20,400 nucleotides of DNA from an uncultured Altererythrobacter sp. (GTDB taxonomy: Bacteria > Pseudomonadota > Alphaproteobacteria > Sphingomonadales > Sphingomonadaceae). The position numbers and the translations under genes were made by a program. A model generated the notes under the pieces. The model did not search any database. It was not told the DNA's origin and saw nothing but the letters and a program-made list of their open reading frames with translations. Of this stretch, positions 7,618 to 14,084 are shown in pieces. Every line of letters starts with the position of its first letter. The stretch's first letter is position 1. The stretch lies in contig CALLIO010000005.1 in NCBI GenBank assembly GCA_938009055.1, forward strand, positions 1 to 20,400, read 5' to 3'.

Positions 7618-8817
7618 ATGAACGACGAATTCTACCGCATGAAGCGCCTGCCGCCTTACGTCATTGCTGAAGTCAATGGCCTGCGTCATGCCGCGCGTCA
7701 GGCGGGTGAGGATATTATCGATCTGGGCATGGGCAATCCCGATCAGCCGCCACCAGCGCATGTGATCGAGAAATTGTGCGAAGTGGCGCAAAAGCCCGAC
7801 GCGCATGGCTATTCGCAGTCCAAGGGTATTCCCGGATTGCGCCGCGCGCAGGCCAATTACTACGCGCGCCGTTTCGGGGTCGATATCGATTCCGAGCGCG
7901 AAGTTGTTGTTACAATGGGCTCAAAAGAGGGACTGGCCAGCCTCGCCAATGCAATCACAGCGCCGGGCGATGTGGTGCTTGCGCCCAACCCGTCTTATCC
8001 GATCCATACTTTCGGCTTTATCATTGCTGGCGCGACCATTCGCGCTGTGCCGACGACGCCGGACGAGGAATATTGGCGTTCGCTCGAGAGCGCGATGAAC
8101 TTCACCGTCCCGCGCCCCAGTGTTCTAGTGGTGAACTATCCATCCAACCCCACTGCCGAAGTCGTCGATTTGGCGTTTTACGAGCGGCTGGTGGCGTGGG
8201 CGAAAGAAAACAAGGTCTGGATTTTGTCCGATCTTGCCTATTCCGAGCTCTATTTTGACGGCAATCCCACCCCTTCGATCATGCAGGTGGAAGGCGCGAA
8301 AGATGTCGCGGTTGAGTTTACCAGCATGTCCAAGACCTATTCCATGGCCGGATGGCGGATGGGGTTTGCGGTTGGTAATCAAAAGCTGATTGCGGCGATG
8401 AGCCGGGTCAAGTCCTATCTCGATTATGGCGCGTTTACGCCGATCCAGGCGGCTGCATGCGCGGCGCTTAATGGCCCGCAGGATGTGGTTGAGGAAAACC
8501 GCCAGCGCTATCACAAGCGCCGCGACGTTATGGTTGAAGCTTTCGCGCGCGCAGGCTGGGATATTCCGCCGCCTGCTGCATCCATGTTCGCTTGGGCACC
8601 GCTGCCGCCAGCACTCAAAGAGATGGGCAGCCTTGAGTTTTCCAAACAATTGCTGACCGAGGCCAAAGTCGCTGTCGCACCCGGCGTTGGATATGGTGAA
8701 GAAGGCGAAGGCTTTGTCCGCATCGCCATGGTCGAGAATGAACAAAGGCTGCGGCAGGCAGCGCGCAATGTGAGGCGCTATTTGGCCTCGCTGGGGATCA
8801 ACTCCTCAGCCGCTTAA
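7618..8817 (+). CDS. alaC: PLP-dependent aminotransferase, AlaC/DapL type
   Basis: Class I/II aminotransferase of 399 aa, most like the group annotated as glutamate-pyruvate aminotransferase AlaC or LL-diaminopimelate aminotransferase. PLP Lys239 is in SMSKTYSMAGWRMGF (236-250). N177 (NYPSNPTA), D205 and Y208 (SDLAYSE) fit the cofactor site, and R368 (FVRIAMV) the substrate carboxylate site. The N-terminal IDLGMGNPDQPPP is characteristic of the group. ATG 7618 is chosen because it begins the conserved MNDEFYRMKRLPPY; the open frame extends to an ATG at 7549, but the added residues look non-coding. It diverges from phaC. Physiological choice between alanine synthesis and another transamination cannot be made from sequence, so the symbol is tentative. 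Confidence 0.88.
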   Translation: MNDEFYRMKRLPPYVIAEVNGLRHAARQAGEDIIDLGMGNPDQPPPAHVIEKLCEVAQKPDAHGYSQSKGIPGLRRAQANYYARRFGVDIDSEREVVVTMGSKEGLASLANAITAPGDVVLAPNPSYPIHTFGFIIAGATIRAVPTTPDEEYWRSLESAMNFTVPRPSVLVVNYPSNPTAEVVDLAFYERLVAWAKENKVWILSDLAYSELYFDGNPTPSIMQVEGAKDVAVEFTSMSKTYSMAGWRMGFAVGNQKLIAAMSRVKSYLDYGAFTPIQAAACAALNGPQDVVEENRQRYHKRRDVMVEAFARAGWDIPPPAASMFAWAPLPPALKEMGSLEFSKQLLTEAKVAVAPGVGYGEEGEGFVRIAMVENEQRLRQAARNVRRYLASLGINSSAA

Positions 8818-8888
8818 GAGATTGCCGATTGGGAGATCGGGGCATTGTATGCCGGGCGGCTCAGGTCGCTTAAAAACAGGGAGAAGGC

Positions 8889-9437
8889 ATGACCGCGCGA
8901 GCTTCGCGCCCTCTAACCGAGCGCCAAAAGTCCGTGATCGAGCGGATAGATCGCCGCGTCCCTATCAAGGTGATCGCGCAGGAATTGGACATTTCTGAAG
9001 CGCGAATCAATCAGCACATTCGCGCGCTGAAAGACATTTTTGGCGCCGCAAGTCTCAACGAACTGGTCGAGCTCTATCGCCAATCCAAGCTTGCTGAACA
9101 TGCCGATCAAGCCGCGGAAACTGGTTCGCGCCGAGGCGTAAATGCGGACTACGAATTCAAATTCAACGAAGCATGGATGCTCGATCCTGCTGCTTTCCTT
9201 GAACATGCGCAGCCGTTTGAGCCAGCGTATAGCGGTCTTGCCAAGCGCCGCGCCTCGCCGCTGTTGGCAGAAATAGGCGACTTTGGTTTGTGGCAGCGCT
9301 TTTCCGCGATCAGCTGCGTTTCATTGGGGTTGCTCGTGGGCGCCTATCTGATGGTGTCTGCTGGCCGTCTTGTTGATGAAGCCGTTTTCAGCTCCGCATC
9401 TGCTCCAGTTTCCGGCGAAGCGCAGCTGGTGTCTTAG
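8889..9437 (+). CDS. Small LuxR-type HTH protein with C-terminal membrane segment
   Basis: A 182-aa protein, not recognised as a named gene. Residues 8-62 form a LuxR/GerE-type helix-turn-helix: LTERQKSVIERIDRRVPIKVIAQELDISEARINQHIRALKDIFG region, where ISEARINQHIRALK is the recognition helix, followed by ASLNELVELYRQ. Residues 63-137 are a low-homology linker. Residues 138-158 (SAISCVSLGLLVGAYLMVSAG) are one clear membrane helix, with a short tail beyond it. There is no receiver or autoinducer domain. This suggests a transcription factor tethered to the inner membrane, or a C-tail-anchored regulator. GGGAGAAGG just before the ATG supports the start. It is 71 bp downstream of the aminotransferase gene, in which a weak CCGAT/ATCGG hairpin (8825-8840) is seen. 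Confidence 0.75.
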   Translation: MTARASRPLTERQKSVIERIDRRVPIKVIAQELDISEARINQHIRALKDIFGAASLNELVELYRQSKLAEHADQAAETGSRRGVNADYEFKFNEAWMLDPAAFLEHAQPFEPAYSGLAKRRASPLLAEIGDFGLWQRFSAISCVSLGLLVGAYLMVSAGRLVDEAVFSSASAPVSGEAQLVS

Positions 9438-9705
9438 AAAAGCTTCAGCTTGCCCCCCCCCTTAGAACTCCGACACCTTGGGCGGCAAAGCCGAGGCAAT
9501 TGCTCGTTGAATCCAGAATAAGAGTATTCGCATGGCGATAAATCGGAACCCAAAACCGACCGGAGCGTATATTAAAAGTAAATTCGATCTGTATTTAGGA
9601 AAAGTAAACCCACGACAAATTTTTTATTCAAGCTGTATTGATAGTTTACACTAATTGTAAACTGATTGAGGCTGCTGTTTGCTATCCGATTGGTAAAATT
9701 TGAGT
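9438..9705. other. AT-rich gene-free stretch
   Basis: No convincing coding frame on either strand. It begins with a run of nine C (9453-9461) after the HTH gene and becomes clearly AT-rich from about 9525. It contains two direct copies of AAAAGTAAA (9574-9582 and 9600-9608) and a perfect palindrome at 9643-9663. The overlapping minus-strand open frame 9682-10059 is taken as the shadow of the winged-helix gene. Confidence 0.6.
9643..9663. promoter_or_regulatory. Operator-like palindrome upstream of the winged-helix gene
   Basis: AGTTTACA (9643-9650) and TGTAAACT (9656-9663) are perfect inverted arms around CTAAT, a 21-bp dyad typical of a dimeric regulator site. It lies 42 bp before the first ATG of the winged-helix frame. 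No RNA role is likely, since no T-tract follows. The regulator is unknown; the adjacent LuxR-type protein or the winged-helix protein itself are candidates. Confidence 0.5.
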
Positions 9706-10128
9706 ATGAGCAACACCGATATCCAGTGAAAAGAGCCGGTAGCCAATGAAAGCCTGCGAGAAGAATGGCTCGATGGCCGCGAACTGCTCCCGCGGTTTCG
9801 CGAGATCGGTGATGTCACGCTCGACCTCTTTCACCGCGACGGGCGGGTCGATGACCGTTGGCTTGCGCTTTTCCCGCGCGAGTTTGAGCTGTTCTGGCGT
9901 TTGGCGCAGCAGCCCGGCATCCAAGTGAGCAAGCAGCAATTGCTCGAAGATGTTTGGCGGCTCAAATACGAACCGGAAAGCAATCGGATCGCTGTCCATG
10001 TTGCGCGGCTTCGGTCCAAGCTTGAGCCCTTTGGCCTCGCTGCAATGATTGCCACACACCCACAGGGCGGCTATTTTCTCGATGCGCCGTCAGGACCGAG
10101 CATTTTTCGCTTTTCCTCTGCTGAATAG
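9706..10128 (+). pseudogene. Winged-helix (OmpR/PhoB-type) DNA-binding protein, frame interrupted at codon 8
   Basis: From 9730 to the stop at 10128 one open frame encodes a nearly complete OmpR-type winged-helix domain. It has an entry beta-strand segment (IGDVTLDLFHRDGRV), then LFPREFELFWRLAQQPGIQVSKQQLLEDVW, then the recognition helix NRIAVHVARLRSKL and the wing HPQGGYFL. No receiver domain is present. The only upstream ATG in this frame (9706) is separated from it by a TGA at 9727-9729. No ATG or GTG, and no TTG before 9901, follows the stop ahead of the domain; the TTG at 9901 would delete the first half of the fold. So it is either a young pseudogene, a sequencing error (CGA or TGG read as TGA), a readthrough case, or a gene using a rare start such as CTG 9754. 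Confidence 0.55.
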
Positions 10129-10187
10129 GCTGGACAGCGACATCGGGATCGGCCAATTTCCTCGGCAAATCAGTCAAGGGAGAGACC

Positions 10188-10997
10188 ATGTCCATCACTA
10201 TCAAAGATCGCGTTTCGATCGAGCTTGCGGACAATGGCGTGGCGCAGGTGCGGTTCGTTCGCTCAGAGAAGATGAACGCGCTCGATCACGACATGTTCGA
10301 CAGCATAATCGAAGCCGGACACAAACTGCACGAAATGGACGGTGTGCGGGTTGTGGTTTTATCGGGCGAGGGCAAGGCTTTCTGCGCGGGGTTGGACTTG
10401 TCCAATTTTGCACGCACGCCCGATCCTGACGAACCTGCTTTGACTGAACGCACCCATGGCAATGCCAACCGGCCACAACAGGTCGCAATGCAATGGCGCA
10501 AGATTGGCGTGCCGGTTATTGCCGCCTTGCACGGCGTTTGTTTTGGCGGGGGCATGCAAATTGCGAGCGGCGCAGATATTCGCATCGCGCATCCCGACAC
10601 TCGCATGGCGATCATGGAGATGAAGTGGGGCCTGGTCCCCGATATGGGCGGCTATGCCCTGTGGCGGGGCCTGGTTCGCGATGATGTTTTGCGCGAACTC
10701 GTCTACACCAATCGTGAATTTTCAGGGGCCGAGGCCAAGGAACTGGGCCTTGCGACCTATGTTGATGACAATCCGCACGAACGCGCGACCGAGATCGCCA
10801 ATCTGATCGCAAACAAGAACCCTCATGCAATCCGTGCTGCCAAGCGTCTGCATGCTGGAATGGTCGAGCGCGAGACCGATGCGATCCTTCTGGAAGAGAG
10901 CATTGAACAGCACGCGATCATGCGGACCAAGAATCAAGTTGAAGCGGTGATGTCCGAAATGGAGAAGCGCGCGCCACAGTTTGAGGATGTTGCCTGA
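10188..10997 (+). CDS. Crotonase-family (enoyl-CoA hydratase/isomerase) protein
   Basis: Acyl-CoA-processing enzyme of the crotonase superfamily, 269 aa, likely in fatty acid or related acyl-CoA catabolism. Oxyanion-hole segments are FCAGLDLS (65-72) and HGVCFGGGMQIASGADIRIA (115-134). At the first catalytic position of classical hydratases (Glu in GGGxE) there is Gln124; the second Glu is kept as E144 in MEMKWGLVPDMGG, which also carries D152 at a position used by some isomerases. So hydration as in rat mitochondrial ECH is doubtful, and isomerase or another reaction is possible. AGGGAGA just before the ATG supports the start. It lies 59 bp downstream of the winged-helix frame and converges on the thioesterase gene. 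Confidence 0.88.
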   Translation: MSITIKDRVSIELADNGVAQVRFVRSEKMNALDHDMFDSIIEAGHKLHEMDGVRVVVLSGEGKAFCAGLDLSNFARTPDPDEPALTERTHGNANRPQQVAMQWRKIGVPVIAALHGVCFGGGMQIASGADIRIAHPDTRMAIMEMKWGLVPDMGGYALWRGLVRDDVLRELVYTNREFSGAEAKELGLATYVDDNPHERATEIANLIANKNPHAIRAAKRLHAGMVERETDAILLEESIEQHAIMRTKNQVEAVMSEMEKRAPQFEDVA

Positions 10998-10998
10998 A

Positions 10999-11014
10999 GG
11001 TTAGGCCCCTAACC
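10999..11014. terminator. Shared hairpin between convergent genes
   Basis: GGTTAGG (10999-11005) and CCTAACC (11008-11014) are perfect inverted arms, equivalent to a 6-bp stem with a 4-nt loop. The hairpin sits in the 11-bp gap between the crotonase stop and the thioesterase stop and contains the thioesterase TAG. It reads the same on both strands and may end transcription from both sides, but neither side has a good T-tract, so an intrinsic terminator is not proven. Confidence 0.4.
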
Positions 11015-11788
11015 AAATATCGCAACGCATTGAATGCCGTCGAGCACTTGGCGGCCTTCGCTATCCCACATCCGGAGCCGCTCTGAGGAGTAGCCGCGGT
11101 CGGCATGTTGGCTGGCATTTTCAGACAGGAACCAACCGCCCTGGGACTTGGGTTCCGGCTCGAGCACGTTGAAGGACCAATTGATCGAGCTGATCGGCCC
11201 CATGCGCTGGATAATCCGCATTGCGCCCGGCGGCATCACATCGCCCATCAAGACTAGCTGGCTGATGGGATCGAGCTGATGGTCATCGGTCAGCCGCGTC
11301 CAGCGCCGGATCGCCGCCCCGTGATCCTCGTCCCTGGACTGACCGTAGCGCACCTCGAAGTTCTTTTGGATGAAGCTTGGCCCCTTCCCTTGCATCGCGA
11401 TGGGATTGTCGTCGGGCGGGCCGGGCCAGTTTTCCGGCTTTTTCGCAGGGTTCTGGCCATTGGGTTCGCGCTCGGCCCCGAACAACCAGAATGCGTTGAA
11501 CGCCAAATTGCCGTCGCAATGGATTGTGCTGCGCACTTGCGTGACGTTCTTACCCTGCCGCACGATCTCGGCAGACAATTCAACGTCTTCTCCAACCGGC
11601 GCGACAAAACCGATCTGCGCTGCGCGAAGCGGCGGCAGATCAGGAAATTTGCGCAGGACATGGGTGAAGGCGACGAGCGCCGATGCACCGCCATATAATG
11701 TGCGTCCCTGCATCCAGTCAGAAGCGCTCGCCAAATTGGTGTGGCCGTCTGCGCCCGTCACCGGGTCGATCAATTGTGCAATGCTCAT
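11009..11788 (-). CDS. Acyl-CoA thioesterase, TesB-like double hot-dog family
   Basis: Predicted to hydrolyse acyl-CoA to free acid and CoA. The 259-aa protein has two hot-dog halves. The first has the family entry TLYGGASALVAFTHVLRKFPDLPPLRAAQIGFVAPV region (about 30-65) and the strand GKNVTQVRSTI. The second includes WTRLTDDHQLDPISQLVLMGDVMPPGAM (about 164-191), with the D and the hydrophobic helix usual in this family, then SINWSFNVL and GWFLSENASQHADRGYSSERLRMWDSEGR. The ATG at 11788 begins the conserved sequence; only a weak GAGAA precedes it. Convergence with the crotonase gene suggests a shared acyl-CoA theme, but not an operon. Substrate chain length is unknown. Confidence 0.82.
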   Translation of the reverse strand: MSIAQLIDPVTGADGHTNLASASDWMQGRTLYGGASALVAFTHVLRKFPDLPPLRAAQIGFVAPVGEDVELSAEIVRQGKNVTQVRSTIHCDGNLAFNAFWLFGAEREPNGQNPAKKPENWPGPPDDNPIAMQGKGPSFIQKNFEVRYGQSRDEDHGAAIRRWTRLTDDHQLDPISQLVLMGDVMPPGAMRIIQRMGPISSINWSFNVLEPEPKSQGGWFLSENASQHADRGYSSERLRMWDSEGRQVLDGIQCVAIFG

Positions 11789-11912
11789 AGACGCTATTCT
11801 CTAACGAAAGCGGGCAAGCCGTCCAGTGTGACGTTAGGGAAGGCAAAAGCTGGATTGCCATATGCCATCAGAAACGCTAGTGGCGCGCTTCCAGCAGCTA
11901 CATGGCTGGAAT

Positions 11913-11986
11913 GGCCCGATGGCGGAGTGGCTACGCAGCGGATTGCAAATCCGTCTAGGCCGGTTCGATTCCGGCTCGGGCCTCCA
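11913..11986 (+). tRNA. tRNA-Cys (anticodon GCA)
   Basis: Full cloverleaf with encoded CCA. The acceptor GGCCCGA (11913-11919) pairs with TCGGGCC (11976-11982), the discriminator is T, and CCA is 11984-11986. The anticodon stem GCGGA/TCCGT frames loop TTGCAAA with anticodon GCA. The T arm is GCCGG-TTCGATT-CCGGC. A short T-run (11990-11994) follows. Confidence 0.96.
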
Positions 11987-12043
11987 TCCTTTTTGCTAAG
12001 GGTGGCCAACAAATGGGCGGCCAGCCACTCCCGCCCCGCTATT

Positions 12044-12119
12044 GCCGCTTTAGCTCAGTTGGTAGAGCACATCATTCGTAATGATGGGGTCAGCAGTTCG
12101 AGTCTGCTAAGCGGCACCA
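12044..12119 (+). tRNA. tRNA-Thr (anticodon CGT)
   Basis: Full cloverleaf, 76 nt with encoded CCA. The acceptor GCCGCTT (12044-12050) pairs with AAGCGGC (12109-12115), the discriminator is A, and CCA is 12117-12119. The anticodon loop ATTCGTA(A) carries CGT, flanked by the stem ATCAT/ATGAT. The T loop is TTCGAGT. It is 57 bp downstream of tRNA-Cys and may share its transcript. Confidence 0.96.
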
Positions 12120-12153
12120 TTGCGAGGAAAATCGGGCTCGCGCACCTCCATCA

Positions 12154-12181
12154 TTTACAGATATAAAAATATCTTTATATC
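12154..12181 (+). promoter_or_regulatory. Promoter of the sahR-metF-metH operon
   Basis: TTTACA (12154-12159) and TATATC (12176-12181) are spaced by 16 bp. The predicted transcription start near 12188 leaves only about five bases before the ATG at 12193, and no Shine-Dalgarno is present, so the first gene may be read from an almost leaderless mRNA. A second -10-like TATAAA lies at 12162-12167 but lacks a matching -35. Confidence 0.5.
12160..12181. promoter_or_regulatory. Operator palindrome over the methionine-operon promoter (SahR-like site)
   Basis: GATATAAA (12160-12167) and TTTATATC (12174-12181) are perfect 8-bp inverted arms around AATATC, with nested GATAT/ATATC repeats. The palindrome fills the promoter spacer and -10 box, exactly where an ArsR-type repressor would exclude RNA polymerase. 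The neighbouring ArsR-methyltransferase protein is the obvious ligand; binding is inferred. Confidence 0.65.
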
Positions 12182-12192
12182 CTCTGTGTAAG

Positions 12193-13158
12193 ATGGACAC
12201 GGAATCAATCCTCAGGGCCTTGGCTGACCCCACCCGATTGCGCGTTGTGCGCTTGCTGGGCGCGATGGAATTGGCCGTGGGGGAGCTTGCCCAAGTGCTG
12301 GGGCAAAGCCAGCCGCGAGTCTCGCGCCATGTCGGCATTTTGTGCGACGCGGGTTTGGCAGAGCGTCGGCGCGAAGGGAGCTGGGTGTTCCTGCGCGCGC
12401 CATTGGCGACCAAGCAAATGCCCGCGACCTACAGGCTCTTGATGGAAACGCTGGCCTCGGCTGAGGGTGAGGACGAAGCGCTTGGTGCGCTGTGCGAAGC
12501 TGATCGGCAAAAGCTGACTGCGGTGCGTTCAGCGCGCGGGCAGGCTGCAGAGGACTATTTCGCTCGTCATGCTGATGAGTGGGACGAATTGCGCCGCATG
12601 CATATTGCAGAAGCGCTGGTCGAAGACGGCTTGAAGGAAGCTCTGGGCAATGGGCCGATCGGCACAATGCTGGACGTTGGCACAGGCACGGGGCGGATGG
12701 CCGAACTGTTTGCGCCGGATGCGGATCACGTCGTCGCGCTGGATAAGAACCTTGATATGCTCAGGGTAGCGCGCGCCAAGCTTCAAAACTTGCCCGCTGC
12801 CAGTGTCGAGCTGGTTCAGGGTGATTTTGTCGATCTGCCCTTTGCCAAGGCGCATTTTGATACAATTGTGCTGCATCAAGTGCTCCACTTTGCGCCTGAT
12901 CCCAAGCAGGCCTTGTGCGAAGCAGGCCGGGTCACGCGCGCTGGCGGACGGATCGCTATCATTGATTTTGAAAGCCACAGCCGCGAGGAATTGCGCGAAC
13001 GCCACGCCCATGCCTGGCTTGGCTTTTCCGACAAGCAAATCGAGAAATTCCTGCAAGGCGCAGGCTTTACATTGGATCGCGCAATCGCGTTCGAAGGAGA
13101 AGAATTGGTGGTCAAGATCTGGCTCGGCGAGCGCGTCGCAGCAAAGGTGGCAGCATGA
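12193..13158 (+). CDS. sahR: ArsR-family regulator fused to a methyltransferase-like domain (SahR-like)
   Basis: Predicted repressor of methionine/SAM-cycle genes, 321 aa. Residues 1-75 are an ArsR winged helix: ILRALADPTRLRVVRLL, then recognition helix QSQPRVSRHVGILCDAGL and wing RREGSWVFLR; the metal-binding CxC of metal sensors is absent. Residues 120-315 are a class I SAM-dependent methyltransferase fold with LDVGTGTGR (160-168), acidic end of beta-2 at D184 (VALDKN) and a post-I loop QGDFVDLPF. This architecture is that of SahR, a repressor of SAM-cycle genes that senses S-adenosylhomocysteine through its methylase-like domain. The stop overlaps the metF ATG (ATGA). A palindrome covers its promoter, implying autoregulation of the whole operon. 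Residual methyltransferase activity cannot be excluded. Confidence 0.8.
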   Translation: MDTESILRALADPTRLRVVRLLGAMELAVGELAQVLGQSQPRVSRHVGILCDAGLAERRREGSWVFLRAPLATKQMPATYRLLMETLASAEGEDEALGALCEADRQKLTAVRSARGQAAEDYFARHADEWDELRRMHIAEALVEDGLKEALGNGPIGTMLDVGTGTGRMAELFAPDADHVVALDKNLDMLRVARAKLQNLPAASVELVQGDFVDLPFAKAHFDTIVLHQVLHFAPDPKQALCEAGRVTRAGGRIAIIDFESHSREELRERHAHAWLGFSDKQIEKFLQGAGFTLDRAIAFEGEELVVKIWLGERVAAKVAA

Positions 13159-14084
13159 CGGATTGTCTGGATACAGCTGCCGAAGCGCGCACTGCGCATG
13201 ATGCGCCGCTGTTTGCCTCGCTTCCCGGCGATATTGATGTGAGCTTCGAATTCTTCCCGCCCAAGACCGAGAAGATGGCAGAGACTTTGTGGAATTCGGT
13301 CGCGACTTTGGCGCCGTTTGATCCGCGCTTTGTCTCCGTCACTTATGGCGCAGGCGGCTCGACCCGCGAACGTACGCATGAGCAAGTCGTGCGGATCAAC
13401 AATGAAACCGGCATACCGGCGGCCGCGCACCTCACCTGCGTGAATGCCACGCGCGAGGAAGTGGACGAGGTTGCGCGCCATTATTGGGAAAGCGGCGTGC
13501 GCCATATTGTGGCTCTGCGCGGTGATGCGCCCGATGGAGACGGCACATATAGCCCGCATCCTGGCGGCTATGCCAATGCAGTTGAATTGATTGCGGGCCT
13601 CAAAAAAATCGCCGATTTCGAGATTTCCTGTGCCGCCTATCCCGAAGTTCACCCTGACAGCCCCGATGCGCAGGCTGACCTTGATAATCTGAAGGCCAAA
13701 TTTGATGCAGGCGCGACCCGCGCGATCACGCAATTCTTCTTCCAGCCCGATTGCTTCTTCCGCTTTCGCGACGAAGCAGCAAAGCGCGGTATCACCGGCG
13801 AAATTGTGCCTGGTGTGATGCCGGTTCTAAGCTTCTCTGCGGTGCAGCGCATGTCGGGCCTATGTGGCACGGCGATCCCTGATTGGATGGCGGGGCTGTT
13901 TGATGGGCTCGACGACCACCCCAAGGCGCGCCAGCTGGTCTCTGCCACGATCGCGGCTGAGCTTTGTCGGCGCTTGTACGCAGGCGGTGAGCGCCAGTTT
14001 CACTTCTACACATTGAACCGGGCGGAGCTGAGCTATTCGATATGCCATCTGCTGGGTCTTCGTCCGAAAGGGAACCAGTCATGA
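13155..14084 (+). CDS. metF: Methylenetetrahydrofolate reductase
   Basis: Reduces 5,10-methylene-THF to 5-methyl-THF, the methyl donor used by MetH; FAD-dependent, cytosolic. The 309-aa protein has the family entry VSFEFFPPK (29-37, with the catalytic Glu of FEFFPPK), SVTYGAGGSTRERT (about 61-74), the folate/FAD segment HIVALRGDAP (about 117-126), and ITQFFFQPDCF, all diagnostic of MetF. It overlaps sahR by 4 bp upstream and the metH N-terminal gene by 4 bp downstream, so translation is coupled on both sides. AGGTGG just before the ATG serves as ribosome site. Confidence 0.96.
   Translation: MTDCLDTAAEARTAHDAPLFASLPGDIDVSFEFFPPKTEKMAETLWNSVATLAPFDPRFVSVTYGAGGSTRERTHEQVVRINNETGIPAAAHLTCVNATREEVDEVARHYWESGVRHIVALRGDAPDGDGTYSPHPGGYANAVELIAGLKKIADFEISCAAYPEVHPDSPDAQADLDNLKAKFDAGATRAITQFFFQPDCFFRFRDEAAKRGITGEIVPGVMPVLSFSAVQRMSGLCGTAIPDWMAGLFDGLDDHPKARQLVSATIAAELCRRLYAGGERQFHFYTLNRAELSYSICHLLGLRPKGNQS

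Noticed and set aside
8825..8840. CCGAT/ATCGG hairpin after the aminotransferase as an intrinsic terminator
   Set aside because: Five-bp stem with no T-tract.
9682..10059. 125-aa minus-strand frame opposite the winged-helix gene
   Set aside because: Antisense shadow; the plus strand clearly encodes an OmpR-type domain, and the minus product resembles nothing known.
9901..10128. 75-aa protein starting at TTG 9901 as the real gene
   Set aside because: It would begin in the middle of a conserved helix and lose the first half of a domain whose coding plainly continues upstream to 9730.
14042..14080. Longer start of the metH N-terminal gene at 14042
   Set aside because: It would overlap metF by 43 bp; ATG 14081 has a ribosome site and an ATGA overlap with the metF stop.
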